Below are positions 1-12,442 of a stretch of 64,000 nt of DNA, piece after piece; positions within the stretch are counted from its first letter, which is position 1; each line of letters starts with the position of its first letter. Source of the stretch: Delphinapterus leucas (lineage: Eukaryota; Chordata; Mammalia; Artiodactyla; Monodontidae). Where the stretch lies: the NCBI RefSeq assembly GCF_002288925.2, contig NW_022098001.1:6362256-6426255 (forward strand), given 5' to 3'. The translations under genes and the position numbers were made by a program. The notes below the pieces were generated by a model that searched no databases, was not told where the DNA came from, and saw only the letters and a list, made by a program, of their open reading frames with translations.

Positions 1-2591
1 CATGGCCTTGAAGACCTGACCAGTGAATTAAGGGATTCTGCACCCCACTTTTCCTGGTCCGTTAAGCTTGGGGTAGAGGGCGGCAGGCGGGTCCCCAGGC
101 GTGGTACAGAGGTCAGAGCTGTGCCAGAACGGTGTGCCTGTCCACCTCCAGGCTTCCTGCTGTGAAGCCTTGCGTTTGCCTCTGTTTTTAACCTGTGCTG
201 TTGTGAGATTTGGTGTGTTTCTCTGTGAGTTTTTATTTAATTGCGTAACTTTGTTTTTCCGTTACTGTGAAAGTAAGGTGTTGTACTTTTAATTTTTTTT
301 AACAAATGTTACCATTCTTATTTAAGAGAGTAAATTCCAAACAGTCTTAAAAACAAAAAAAAGACACTAATGAAAGAAATCAAAAATGAACAGATGGGGA
401 GATATACCATGTTCTTGGATTGGAAGAATCAACATTGTGAAAATGACTATACTACCCAAAGCAATCTACAGATTCAATGCAATCCCTATCAAACTACCAA
501 TGGCTTTTTTTTTTTTTTCACAGAATTAGAACCAAAAGTTTTACAGTTTGTATAGAAACACAAAAGTCCCCTAATAGCCAAAGCAATCTTGAGAAAGAAA
601 AACAGAACTGGAGCAATATCAAGACAGTATGGTACTGGCACAAAAACAGAAAGATAGATCAATGGAACAGGATAGAAAGCCCAGAGATAAACCCACGCAC
701 CTGTGGTCATCTAATCTATGACAAAGGAGGCAAGAATATACAGTGGAGAAAAGACAGCCTCTTCAGTAAGTGGTGCTGGGAAAACTGGACAGCTACATGT
801 AGAAGAATGAAATTAGAACACTCCTTAACACCATACACAAAAATAAACTCAAAATGGATTAAAGACCTAAATGTAAGGCCAGACATTATAGAACTCTTAT
901 AGGAAAACATAGGAAAAACACTCTTTGACATAAATCACAGCAAGATCTTTTATGACCCACCACCTAGAGTAATGAAAATAGAAACAAAATAAGCAAATGG
1001 GACCTAATGAAACTTAAAACTTTTGCACAGCAAAGGAAACCATAAACAAGACGAAAAGACTAACCCTCAGAATGGGAGAAAATATTTGCCAACGAAACAA
1101 CTGACAGAGGATTAGTCTCCAAAATACACAAACAGCTCATGCAGCTCAATATCAAAAAAACAAACAACCCAATCCAAAAATGGGCAGAAGACCTAAATAG
1201 ACATTTCTCCAAAGAATATATACAGATTGCCAACAAACACATGAAAGCATGCTCAACATCATTAACCATTAGAGAAATGCAAATCAAAACTACAGTGAGG
1301 TATCACCTCACACCAGTCAGAATGGCCATTATCAAAAAATCTACAAACAATAAGTGCTGGAGAGGGTGTGGAGAAAAGGGACCCCTCTTGCACTGTTGGT
1401 GGGAATGTGAATTGATACAGCCACTGTGAAGAAAAGTCTGGAGGTTCCTTAAACTAAAAATAGAACTACCCTACGACCCAGCAATTCTACTACTGGGCAT
1501 ATACCCTGAGAAAACCACAATGCAAAAAGGCACGTGTAACCCAATGTTCATTGTAGCACTATTTGTAAATAGCCAGCTCATGGAAACAACCTAAATGTCC
1601 ATGGACAGATGCATGGATAAAGAAGATGTGGTACATATATACTATGGAATATTACTCAGCCATAAAAAGGAACAAAACTGGGTCATTTGTAGAGATGTGG
1701 ATGGACCTAGAGTCTGTCATACGGAGTGAAGGAACTCAGAGAAAAACAGATATTGTATATTAATGCGTGCATGTGGAATCATAGATGAACCTATTTCCAG
1801 GGCAGGAATAGAGACACAGATGTAGAGAATGGACGTGTGGACATGTTGGCGGGGGGAAGGGGAGGATGGAATGAATTGGGAAATTAGGTTTGACATAAAT
1901 ACACTACCATGTGTAAAATAGCTAGCTCATGGGACCCTGCTGTATAGCTCACGGAGCTCAGCTCCTTGCTCTGTGTTGATGTAGATGGGGGGGATGGGGG
2001 GGGGGTGGGAGGTCCAAGAGTGAGGGGTATATGTATGCATATAGCTGATTCACTTCATTGCATAGCAGAAACTAACACAACATTGTGAAGCAATTATACT
2101 CCAATTTAAAAAAAGAAAAGGAAAAAAGGCCCCACATCTGCTACTGGTAGCAGAACTTTTGCAAACACTTGTTTCCATGTATGGAAGACATGCATGTCTT
2201 CAGTGTGGGGATGTTTAAATTGTTATAGGTATACATCCCCACGTTTCTTTTTAATTCTAAAAGGCCAGAACAGAGTATTTAAACATTTAAATTCAGTTCA
2301 CTTTAGTAAATATATATATTGAGAAAGTAAGTGAAAAGTTTCAAGGCTTTATTCCAATTCTAGGCATTAAGAAAATAAAGTTTTATTTTCGTGTGCTATG
2401 TTTAGTGTTGTCTAGCATTTTTATTAGTTATGAGATGTTTAATGCCTACATTAGATCAGCTAATACTGTTACATGTTCACACATTTAAAGGCATTTGAAA
2501 GATGTTTATGATTTTATCTTCAGGCTAGCTCTGTAGGAAATTAAGTACATATGTGTATATATGTATATATCCTTTTCTTCTCTCTCTGAAG
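1..2591 (+). other. SLC25A32: Last intron of SLC25A32 (partial, 3' part)
   Basis: This is non-coding sequence ahead of the terminal SLC25A32 exon. It ends in a pyrimidine-rich tract (ttttcttctctctctgaag) with the acceptor AG at 2590-2591. Positions 1-357 show nothing recognisable. Most of the rest is an L1 fragment. The donor side lies left of the window. Confidence 0.75.
361..2125 (+). mobile_element. 5'-truncated L1 (3' end of ORF2 plus 3'UTR)
   Basis: The sequence starts inside the C-terminal part of L1 ORF2 and runs into an L1 3'UTR and an A-rich end at about 2104-2125. It is closely similar to the L1 at 17.5-19.3 kb. The reading frame is broken: a 14-T run at 505-518 replaces a short coding stretch, and later pieces lie in different frames (477-902, 1139-1429). 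A G-rich run (1986-2009) is part of the L1 3'UTR. It lies in the sense orientation within the last SLC25A32 intron. No clear target duplication was found. Confidence 0.85.
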
Positions 2592-2727
2592 GAAAGAAGG
2601 CATCGGTGGATTTTACAAAGGAATTGCCCCCAATTTGATTAGAGTGACTCCAGCCTGCTGTATTACCTTTGTGGTATATGAAAATATCTCACATTTTTTA
2701 CTTGGCCTTAGAGAAAAGAAAAAGTAA
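2592..2727 (+). CDS. SLC25A32: SLC25A32 terminal coding exon (mitochondrial folate/FAD carrier)
   Basis: The frame read from the acceptor at 2590-2591 gives the last 45 residues of a mitochondrial carrier: a [15 protein letters not shown] stretch, the last transmembrane helix ([11 protein letters not shown]) and a lysine-rich end REKKK, then TAA at 2725-2727. The exon begins with the third base of a split codon. SLC25A32 is an inner-mitochondrial-membrane carrier linked to folate and FAD import; the GFYxG loop and following helix form the end of the third carrier repeat. Identification rests on near identity to the mammalian SLC25A32 C-terminus as I remember it, and on CTHRC1 being the convergent neighbour. 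Upstream exons lie outside the window. Confidence 0.9.
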
Positions 2728-3840
2728 ACTAAAAGAAGATAATTCCAGTACATCTGCCCAAGGCAGCCATGTGCTCCTTTGTATTTGAGACATGAAACTC
2801 AGAAGAATACTGCACAGCAACATGGCTCATAATTGAATTCGGTCTATAATCATTAGAAGTCACAGAACTGCTAAGCCTTCACAATGTTTTTCTGCTTTTG
2901 CTTTCCCCATACGTATGGGACTTGGCTTCCTCTACCTGAAATGGGTGCCAGCAACACAACAGTAAAACTGACACCAAATGGAGAGTTTCACAGATTTTCT
3001 CCATTTCATTGTCCAAGTAGAAGCTGATTTGCAGCATTTGCTGAATGGATTTGAAGACCGCTCCTTTTTCTGAACTCGTTTGTCTGTATTGGCTTTAAAA
3101 TCAACCTCTGTGCAATAGCAAAAAAAATGGCTTCTTAAAAGATGTCATTGTTGTTTCAAGTGTTTGCTGGGAAAGATGTTGCCCAAATCCTGACCATTTT
3201 TGAAACGGGAAAGTTTGGTGGGGAAAAAAAATCCACTGTAAATGTGCTTTTGTTTTAATTCATTTGGAATGCAGTTATGTACTTCTCTTAATTTGAGAAG
3301 TACCTGACACCTGTTGTCATTCCATCACTAATTTTTTTTCCCAGAAGCTCTTTCATCATTTAAAATGTAATCCTGGATTCACATTATTTTTCGGCATAGG
3401 TACTTAGTGTCTTTTTATAAAATCTGAACTAGGATCCAGCTGTGTCAGCCCTTACTTAGCATATTTGTCTATAAATCACTTTACTGGTGTTGCTAATAGA
3501 TCACCTTATATAGATACTAGAATGACTGGGGTACATTTGTTGACAAACTGTATGGAAATGAGAAGCTTTAGCTTTCTACTTCAGATTTCAGATATGTGGG
3601 TCCAGATCCCAAATAAGTTACCAATCTACACTGGTTGCTCAAATTCAGGTTTAAATACAAATTACACTAAAGGCCATTATTGATTTTACTTTTTAGTTAT
3701 GGTAATTTTTCTATAAATACAAAGGCCTGCCCCAAAAAGGTGCCAGAATGATACTAACATTTTTATTTACGTAAACATGTATGAATGCTTTTTGCAGTAC
3801 CATCTATTTGTTATAAATAAAATACTGTGGCTGTCAAAGC
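2728..3840 (+). other. SLC25A32: SLC25A32 3'UTR
   Basis: Non-coding sequence after the stop codon, AT-rich and free of obvious interspersed repeats, as expected for a conserved 3'UTR. It runs to the polyadenylation signal at 3816-3821. The end is approximate because a second signal follows at 3908-3913. The small open frame at 3465-3683 lies inside this UTR and shows no sign of being coding. Confidence 0.7.
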
Positions 3841-3913
3841 CACATTTAAATGGTTCTTTGAAAAGAGGTCTATTTTTTTAATATTTTGAAAATGGCTTTG
3901 TTTTAAAAATAAA
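3816..3913 (+). promoter_or_regulatory. SLC25A32: Two candidate polyadenylation signals for SLC25A32
   Basis: AATAAA occurs at 3816-3821 and again at 3908-3913, about 1.1 and 1.2 kb after the stop codon. The first is the likelier main site, but nothing in the sequence decides between them. Confidence 0.55.
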
Positions 3914-4279
3914 GATAAGTACCTAATTGTATTTACTGTATCTCGTTACATGCAGAGGAATGCATTATAAATTAAATGTGATGTATTTTCCTCCTTCTGA
4001 ATAATACTGTTATTCACATGAAATCCTGATAATAGTCCCTGTATGGAAAGACAAGTTACAGTTGATATTTGGAGTTTTAGAGGTAGTGCCATTATTTGAA
4101 TGCCTCCTGTGTACCCCTAAATTAATAAGCCATAATTCCTGTCCTCTGAGAGCATACAGGCTTGTGGGATGAATAAGCATTAAATAACTACAGTTCCAGA
4201 TTAAGAACACGCAAGAAGATTTCTACAAGCCCTGCACAAGTTCTGAGAAGAGAATTCATTCCACTCGATCAACGGTTAC

Positions 4280-4560
4280 AGCACTCCTTCCTGCGCTGTG
4301 CCATGTATGTTACCAAGCATTGAGGATATGGCAGTAAATGAGCTACAAAACATTCCTGCCCTCAGGGAATTTTCATTTTAGTGTGAAGTGACAAAATATA
4401 AATATGCATAATTTCAAATATTAAATGCTAGAAGTAAAACTAAGGAGTTGGGAATAGTGTTGGCTATGCTAGGTAGGACAGCTGGGGTCAGGAAAGGTCT
4501 CTGAGGAGGTAGTATTTGAAACATTTTGACATATGGGAGGAAGCAAGCCACTATGAGATG
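4280..4560 (+). repeat. Ancient mammalian interspersed repeat fragment
   Basis: The text resembles a common old repeat with 'cctgccctcagggaatttt...ggtcaggaaaggtctctgaggaggt'. A later part of what looks like the same family is at about 20800-21000. I cannot fix the family name without a library search. Confidence 0.4.
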
Positions 4561-5690
4561 TTGACAAAAATCAGTCAACCTAAGGAATGGAAACTGTTAT
4601 TCGAGCCAAATTTGGATATTACAACCCAGGAAGAGCATCTCAGAAAGCTCCAAGAAGTGAAGTAAAGGCACAGTTATAGAATTTTGTTGAGACAGAAGGC
4701 TATACATTTAGATGATGTGTTGTTGACAGTTTACACAATCCAAGTCTAAGCATCATCTTGGCCCCTTACAAGATCAAGAAGGAATACTATCTTTTAAGGA
4801 GTTGTCTTTCTGATGCTAGGAGAGTGTTGCTCTCTATGGTTGAGCAGGTATCTCTGCCAATGGGGAAGGTTTGGCCGATGCATAATGCAGATACACAATG
4901 CATAGTAGTGGGGAGAGAGGCCACCAAAGGGCAGAGAAAAGTTTAAGTTTTTCTTGTCTTGCCATAAAATATGACCTTTAATGATCAATGGGGGGAAATT
5001 GTGAAATAATCTTTCAGTAGAAAGTGTTAGGTGATCAAATATTTGGTCCCTCAAAACCAGGATGGCTGCTTGCCTGTCCCTTGATGCCTGGTCTTAATGG
5101 CCCGATTCTCTCCTTTCGGGGCAGTTGTACTAGCAGGATGTTTGGCAAGGACTGACATTCAATTCTAAGTTGTCCAGTAAGACTTAAGCCAATTTTCCTC
5201 ACATGGGTGTGGGGTATGTCCATTATTTTATATAGAACTACAGATGTGATCTATAGTTTCAAGTCATTTAGACACTATCTTAGTACGAGTAGGTGACACA
5301 GCATGAAAGGCAGGAAAGTATCAACTTATAAGTTCCACAAACTAAATTGGTAGTAGTAGCAATATCATTAGCAAAGATTTAAGCCAAAATCCTCCTGAAC
5401 AAAACCATTTTCCTAGTATTTCCCCTAAACTAGGAAGAGGATTGTTCAGAGCAGAAATCTGACACTTCATGGGTCATAAGATGAGTAAACAAATATCATG
5501 GATAAATGTTCATGCCATTTGGAAAACTGATAGTAACCAGAGTACTCACATTACAGATTGACAGGGGCTGTTTCCACGGTAGCCATAGGTGACCTTGAGC
5601 CCAAGGAAAACCAGTTTTTTATCTTCTTAACCAACCTGGGGAGAGAGCCAAGGTCATAAACTTGTTCAGTAAATCCATTGGGTCCTGTTA
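4561..5690. other. Gene-free stretch, possibly retroviral 3' end/LTR on the - strand
   Basis: No gene is visible. The stretch lies just 3' (on the - strand) of the env relic at 5.69-6.07 kb, where the rest of an env gene and an LTR would be expected. Its start (gcatctcagaaagctcc) resembles endogenous-retrovirus LTR text, but no clear LTR ends were found. Confidence 0.3.
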
Positions 5691-6070
5691 GGAGCTACCC
5701 AATATTCAACATCTAATAAAAAAGGAGTATTACGGCCAGGTTGAGAACATGCACCGTTAATTGGCCAGGTAAGAGGGTATCAGTTAGTGATATTGGTGGC
5801 AATGTTAGCTTGCATGGTGCTAGAGTTTCGTTTGAAATAAAATGTCTAAGAACCATCCAGTTAGAGCTTTGGAGAGGAGAAATCCACCAAGGCAACCTGG
5901 GAGTACTGGTACTTGGCCACAAACCCAGCAATTGAATTGATTTTTTTTTTTTTGAAACTTGCATGGGATTAAGCCCAAGAAATACATTTGGTTCATTAGC
6001 AAAAGTGTGAGCAATTGTCAAAGTAATCAGTATACAGACCTGCTCTGGCATCTTGGGTCAGCTGTCTACT
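5690..6070 (-). pseudogene. Degenerate endogenous retrovirus env (surface subunit) relic
   Basis: On the - strand a start codon at about 6051 opens a hydrophobic, signal-peptide-like N-terminus. About 30 codons later a CWVC motif typical of gammaretroviral surface subunits lies in one frame, and a Pro-Trp-Trp, Asn-Trp region lies in the neighbouring frame, so at least one frameshift near a poly-A run (5940-5953) splits them. The motif combination is characteristic of class I ERV envelopes. The remainder is too decayed to follow, and no function is expected. Confident LTRs of the same element were not found. Confidence 0.5.
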
Positions 6071-8487
6071 TCTGATGTAATATTCTCATCCTGGTCTGGT
6101 AGTGCTGGTCTTAGTCTAAGTCAGGTGTGGAAATTGGAGTTGCAGTTCATTCAGTTGTAGAGGTCTGATAAGGTCCCCTCCGAAGTGGCCCAAAAGAGTC
6201 CTTTATCTGATGTCTTTTCCAGTATGCATAACGGTTGCAGGTCATGATGCATCTTGATCTTCTTCCAAAGTTAGATTACTGTGATAAACTTCAGAAACAG
6301 TGTCTTTTTAATGACTAAATTAACAAGGAGTTATCTGGGAAGTGAGTCTTCGCCAGTAAATACAGACATCAATTAACAAAACTATAATTCTGTATTCACT
6401 GAAACAATCTTTTTCTCTCTAAAAGTACCCTCATTTCTACAAAATATAGCCAAATTAAGACTTATTTGTTTGCAAAATAAGTCTAGGTAATTGACCACAT
6501 AGACTTTTAAATTGGCTGTGCTGGAACTTTTCATAAAGAATCTCAGATTGAACTTTAAAAACCTCAGGGCTAGGAAACCCATACCAAAGGTATGTCATAC
6601 ATTCAACCTGTGATATCTATAGATTTGGGTGATGGATTTAGGCGAATTCCTCTCTTCTCAAGGTCCCCAAAATACAGTGAGTTTCCTGTACCTTTTAGGA
6701 GGTGGCCTTCCTTACAGGCCTGATAAAGCTGCTGGGAACCTAAGCGTTTCCAAATTCTGGAGGCATCTGGTAGAGAGAAAAGATAAGGTTTCAGTTCTAC
6801 TTACAGAGGTATATTTTAAAGGTTTCCTTATATCTGGAAAACAGATTAAAACCCAGTAATATTTCAGACAAAAACCAAAAATTATAACCATAGTCTGTTC
6901 ACCCACTCCTGTGTGACTAGTCCTTGATCTTAATCTTCTGGTAACAGTTACATGAAGCCATCCAGTTTATTAGAATTCTAATTTCTTACCCAGTTCAGCA
7001 GTATGATGTGAAAATTATCAGAAATCTGTTCACGTCAAAAAGTACTCTCTGTGGATCTTGAAGATGAAGCATTTTGCAAAAAGAGTACAATGATAACTGC
7101 CTATAAATGTCAAAAGACTTAAAAAGTCAAGGTTAAAGACCTGATTATAATGCAATTGGAAAACTTGGTTACTGCTGTGACACACAACAATTTAAGATAA
7201 TTACTAAAATTATGACTGATATAATTTTTACCAGGACCTACCAGAATTTTAGGAGTTCCATATAATTTCTAGAATATGTATGTTGGTAACATTTACCCAT
7301 AGGGTACAATCTAAGAAGTTTCATCACCACCTATTTGACAATGCTTCCCATGTAATTTAACATACCAAAGAAGCCTAAGTAGTTTAATATACCTCTCTCT
7401 GAGATGGAGAGAAAACAAATATTTTGAGGTATTCTAGGGACCCTTTGGAAAACTTCAAAATTAGCTAGAGGTCAGATGAGCTTCATTTAGGATTTTATCT
7501 TTGGGAAGTTTGTCAAAAATATCAAGTTTTACAACACTTGGTCAAATAGAATCACGGGTCACTGTGAAACAACACCCATTCACTTAACTAAAGTGACAAT
7601 AGAAGATCTCACTAGCAAATACAGATCACTTAAACACAAAGAAACTCACAATCTATTATCAAAAACAGTTCAATATTTTAAGAAAACTTTGTCCTTTCAG
7701 AGAACCAAATTCAGGTTTTGTCCCACTTTACTTTTAAAATTCACTTTCTTAATTAAGTTCAATCTTATCTAATTTAGGCCAATCTTGATCATGTACAAAA
7801 CTCTCAGTGTTCCCTTTCCACAAACATTTGACAACTTTATGTATCCATTTAGAAACAACCAGCTCTAGGACAAAATGACCTTTTTTTAACAAAATACATT
7901 TTCATTCCTCTTTTTTTGGCTGAAAACACACGTCCTACTTTCCTTGCATACTGAAATGTTTCCCATATAATTCTTAACCTTAGAATCTTAATCTCTAGCA
8001 AAAACCAAGAAGCAAGTAATTATAAACTGTCATACCAGCATTTCCTGATTGACAATTATGAACGTATTTTATAACCTCTAGAAACATACACCTTCTTATA
8101 GAATTTCTTTCTTCAATGTGATACAAGCCATGTATCTAATAAACATCTTCAGTTTCTCATAAGACAAAAGTAGGTAAACTTAGGCCTGCCCATCAATTAA
8201 TGTTCTAGTATTTTATTCTACTTGTAATCACCCAGATAGTGAAGAAATTCTCGTAGTTTAACTTAGTTTTGTTTCAGGTTACCAAAATCTGGAGATATTA
8301 TCCTTAAAGTAGACATTCCCAAAACAGTTATTCCTAAAGAGTTTACCTAAAGCTCTTATTTACCTCTATTTTATTTACTTAAAACGTTTTCATACCATTA
8401 TTTTTCTTGCTGACAAACTTTAACAGTAATAAGGTCTTATTTGATTTCTAGTAAACCTAGGTACAGTGAAAGTATTATATTTAATAT
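6071..8487. other. Gene-free intergenic stretch
   Basis: AT-rich sequence without convincing coding frames or RNA genes. It lies 5' of the env relic on the - strand, so it could hold decayed gag/pol, but I see no motif that proves this. Confidence 0.4.
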
Positions 8488-9080
8488 TGATGACTCAGAC
8501 AGGAAAGGGGCAGGGCACAACCTTTAAAAGAATGACATAGCCCAAGGATGCATCATAAACTGGTTAGAACCAACTAGGTCCAAGATGGCAGACAAGTAGA
8601 CTTGAGCCTCAGTATACGCTCACTGTGACACATCAGCACACTAAATGACACATCCGCAGGTGCCATGACAGTTCCAAGGCCAAACATAAAAGGTCAAAAA
8701 AGTGGGCAGTGGCCCAATTCCTGGAAGTCCCCACCTCTTCCCCAAAATAGCTGGAATACTCCTCCCATTAATTAGCCTATGAAATTACCCACCCCTATAG
8801 AAACTGACAGCCCTATATATACCCTGGGACCTCTCACCTTCCAAGAATGCCCACACTGTTTGTGGAGTGTGTTTCTCCCATGGCCTCTTGCCTTCTGAGA
8901 TGGCCCACACTGTGTCTATGGAGTGTGTATCTCCCTGAATAAACCTTTCACTTTACCATGGCTCGCTCTTGAGCTCTTTCCTGAGCGAAGCCAAGAACCC
9001 ACACTCGGTGGCCATTCCAGAGACTCGCCCGAGACCTGGGACATGACCATCCTTTCGTGCCCCATTCCTTCCTGCAACAT
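8488..9080 (+). mobile_element. Putative solo LTR of an endogenous retrovirus
   Basis: The layout is that of an LTR read on the + strand: a TG start at 8488, a TATA-like tatatata at about 8815, an AATAAA at 8938-8943, and a U5-like segment ending near 9042-9080. The 3' part (ctcgctcttgagctctttcc... cctgggaca) resembles class I ERV LTRs. A degenerate 54-bp duplication (8850 and 8904, each starting cccacactgt) spans the expected start of R. No second copy is present in the window, hence 'solo'. No clear target duplication was seen, so both ends are approximate. Confidence 0.55.
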
Positions 9081-11184
9081 CTTTTCTAAAGACGTGTCCA
9101 TATTAATCAAACCAACAAGCTTAGACTAACTTTAATACCAGATATTAATTCAATATTGAACATTTTCCAGATCACGTGAACCTGAAGTTCATTCTGGCCA
9201 GTTTCTTTTATATTTCCAAGTATTTTTGTAAACACTTAATTTCCTTTAAGCCAATTAAGTAGAGCTCTTTTACAAATTAATTTTGGCAATACCACACATC
9301 TGCAACACACATCTACAACACACATATAGCTACGTACAAACACTCACAGAGACCTCAGCTCCCATTCCAAAATTTCAGTCATGAATCGTGTACAACAATA
9401 TAAAATCGATCAGTTACGAAAGAGGTTGGATACACACTGGGTTTCCGGCAGATGGAACAAATCAAGGTCACCTATCTATGGCTAAACACTTTTTACTACT
9501 ATTTATGGAAAAGACACTTAAGATTTCTATTTGTCCTTGATAAGTTCCAAATTACCTACCCCCTTTCCTGGAATTTGCATTTTAAAAACATAGCAGAGAT
9601 AAGCATTCCTGGAAAAATCAGGTAAAACATTTGCATCTCAAAGGCATAGGAGGAGAAAGGCAAGCTCCTTCTAGGATTACTTTGTTCCCATAAGGCCAGA
9701 AAACAAATTTTTTCCCTCAACACTTACAAGCCTCTTATGATAAATAGGGGAGGTTTGGGGAGTGGTAAAAGGATTGGTAGGCTTTGGATTATTTCTGGAT
9801 CCACACCTCTGGTCCTGTAAAGACTAGACTTGTAAAACAAGGACAGTTTTTTTTCCTCAAAGAATTGGGTGGCCACCTCAATGATATCAAAGGACTGACA
9901 ACACCCATTCATCTATGTTAGAATGTTTTACTTTCCCTCATTTAGCTTAGGGGAGAAGTGCCCCTCCCCCCAAAATCAATTCCTATCAGGCTCCAATTCC
10001 TATCAGGCTCCACCAGTCAGACTGGTGGCCTCCCATTTTGGGAATCCACTTACAAACACTTTTGAGGATCCTCCCCTGGGTTTAACTATGACCCTCAGTT
10101 TGGCCTTTGATACGAAGAGGCTTGCCTACAGCCTCATGTGGTCCCATTTCTAAAGGTAACCACTTAATAGTGTCTTCAGACTGGAAAGGCAATTCAGAAG
10201 ATTACTAGAATGAGTACTCAAAGAAGGATAGAGAGAAACAGTAGTTAAAGTTTTAGGTACCTTTTATATCATTACTTTCAGTAGCCTTCTACAACAAATC
10301 TTTCAATGAGGCTATTTTGGAATTTTGAAGCCTTTTGGGGCATCTACATACCAATTAGAATAGGTACAACAGCTTAAGATAAGAGCTCTCTAAAATTTTA
10401 AAAACTTGGATGTTTCTCCAAAGGATCCGTGGAGCTAGCCCTACAAATATTTTCCCCTGCTAATCTAATTTTAGAAAAATATTACCACTGTTGTTTCTGG
10501 TAAACGTTGCAGGCACAGATCCAGAAGACTGCCGGCTTTAACTTCACACTCAAAATCGTTTTGGAGTGTCAAAAGGACCCCAATTTGGCCATTTCAGGGC
10601 CCGATTTCCTTTAGTGCCCAACTGAGTACTTGCAAGCATACATAAACCCAGCTGGTATTCCCACAGGTGGCTGTTTGCACGGGCACAATTTCCCAGTATT
10701 AATTTCGTAGCCTAATTCAGATATGAGATATGATCTGAACAACTTTCTGAGGACAGTGTGGTGGATCACATGTGTGCTGCTTCTGAGTCTAGCTCCCCAA
10801 GGAGTTATCCTTGGATGGGTTCGACTTCTTTTATGTGGCTTGGTTTCTCCCTATGATGGCCTAAAACCATGATGGGTGGTTGGGGGGCTGGGTTATCAGC
10901 CTCTGTTGTGCCCCCTGGTTGAGCAGTACTTACTTTATGGTCATAGTGGGGTTCCCCTATAGGACTGCCTTGTGGCCAGAAGGAGCAATATGTCCCTTTA
11001 TTCTTCCAAGGTGAATAATTCATTACTCAGTCTCTTATTTCAATAGTAAAAGTATTGTTCAAACCATGCATCAACTCATTCTTTAAAATTTAAGCCAAAT
11101 TTAACAAAAACCCAGCCACCTATGAAAGGAGGTGGCCAAAAAGGAGGTTGGAGAAGTAGTCATTACACTGGTGGGGAAGAGTGC
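9081..11184. other. Gene-free intergenic stretch
   Basis: No gene, RNA or repeat family could be named here. It contains a perfect 17-bp tandem duplication (caattcctatcaggctc at 9977-9993 and 9994-10010). Short open frames such as 10805-11023 on the - strand have no recognisable motif. Confidence 0.4.
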
Positions 11185-11297
11185 AGGCTGGGAGCCAGAT
11201 TGTCTGGCTTCAAACTTCAGCTTTCCCATTTTCTGTTTGACCTTAGGCAAATCACTTTACCCTTCTCTGTCTCAAGTTTCATCATCTGTAAAATCAG
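11185..11297 (+). mobile_element. MIR SINE, first piece (core)
   Basis: Text such as 'tgaccttaggcaaatcactttaccc' and 'tttcatcatctgtaaaat' is the MIR core. The element stops abruptly and continues at 11712 and then at 20732, so later insertions have split it twice. Confidence 0.8.
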
Positions 11298-11711
11298 CTC
11301 CTCTGGAGCCATGCCTGAGATGGGGATTCTTGGGCAAGTATTTATTGAGGAAGTGCCCTTAGAAGAAATTTATAAGGGAGTAAAGAAAACAGCATTTGGC
11401 AGGGGAAAGAGAGTTTTCAGAAGTTCAGCCTCAGCCTGACCCAGCAGGGCACTCTGCAGTATGGATGGACCACAGAGGTTGTCCTGCCCAGAGTTGAGGG
11501 GCTGGGCTATTATGTTCCCATATCAGGCAGTCCTTGACTACCCATGGTGTGGGAAGGAGGAGTTGGAGGGCTGGCTGGGTGCCTCTCTTCAGTCAAGGGC
11601 AATCCTCCAAGTAAGGTGGAGGTATGAGCTATTAAGCAACACCTGCAGCAGCTGGGCTGTGGGTGCACCAGTCCTGTAAAAGGGATCTGGGTGGGTGGTC
11701 AACAGTATCTA
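11298..11711. mobile_element. Unidentified ~410-bp insertion inside a MIR
   Basis: It separates MIR text ending '...catctgtaaaat' from MIR text resuming 'caaatgaggatatt'. Imperfect short repeats at its edges (atctgtaaaa / atctactgcaaa) fit a decayed target duplication. The family was not recognised; the length would suit an LTR. Confidence 0.4.
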
Positions 11712-11743
11712 CTGCAAATGAGGATATTAAAAGTATGTAGCTC
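11712..11743 (+). mobile_element. MIR SINE, second piece, ending in the L1 target duplication
   Basis: The 'aaatgaggatattaaaagtatgtagctc' segment is the MIR section after the core. The last 12 bases (11732-11743) are duplicated at 20720-20731 after the L1 insertion, and MIR text continues there. Confidence 0.7.
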
Positions 11744-11810
11744 GGGAGACCTTCAAGATGGCAGAGGAGTAAGACGTAGAGATCACCTTCTTCCCCACGA
11801 ATACATCAAA

Positions 11811-12411
11811 AATACATCTACATGTGGAACAACTCCTACAGAACACCTACTGAACGCTGGCAGAAGACCTCAGACTTCCAAAAAGGCAAGAGAATCCCCA
11901 GGTACATAGGTAGGGCAAAAGAAAAAAAAAAGAGAGAGAGACAAAGGAATAGGGATGGATCCTGCACCTCTGGGAGGGAGCTGTGAAGGAGGAAGAGTTA
12001 CCACCCACTAGGAAGGCCCCTTACTGGCGGGGACAGGGGGTGGGGAGGTTCAGAGCCACAGAGGAGAGCACAGCAACAGGGGTGCAGAGGGCAATACATC
12101 CACACGTGGAACAACTCCTACAGAACACCTACTGAACGCTGGCAGAAGACCTCAGACCTCCCAAAAGGCAAGAAACTCCCGCACGTACCTGGGTAGGGCA
12201 AAAGAAAAAAGAATAAACAGGGCTTCCCTGGTGGCCCAGTTGTTGAGAGTCTGCCTGCCGATGCAGGGGACACGGGTTCATGCCCCAATCTGGGAAGATC
12301 CTATATGCCGCAGAGCGGCTGGGCCCATGAGCCATGGGCTCTGAGCCTGTGCGTCCAGAGCCTGTGCTCCGCAACGGGAGAGGCCACAACAGTGGGAGGC
12401 CCGTGTACCGC

Positions 12412-12442
<31 letters not shown>

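Noticed and set aside
3465..3683. 72-codon + strand frame
   Set aside because: Lies inside the SLC25A32 3'UTR, no motif, no upstream signals.
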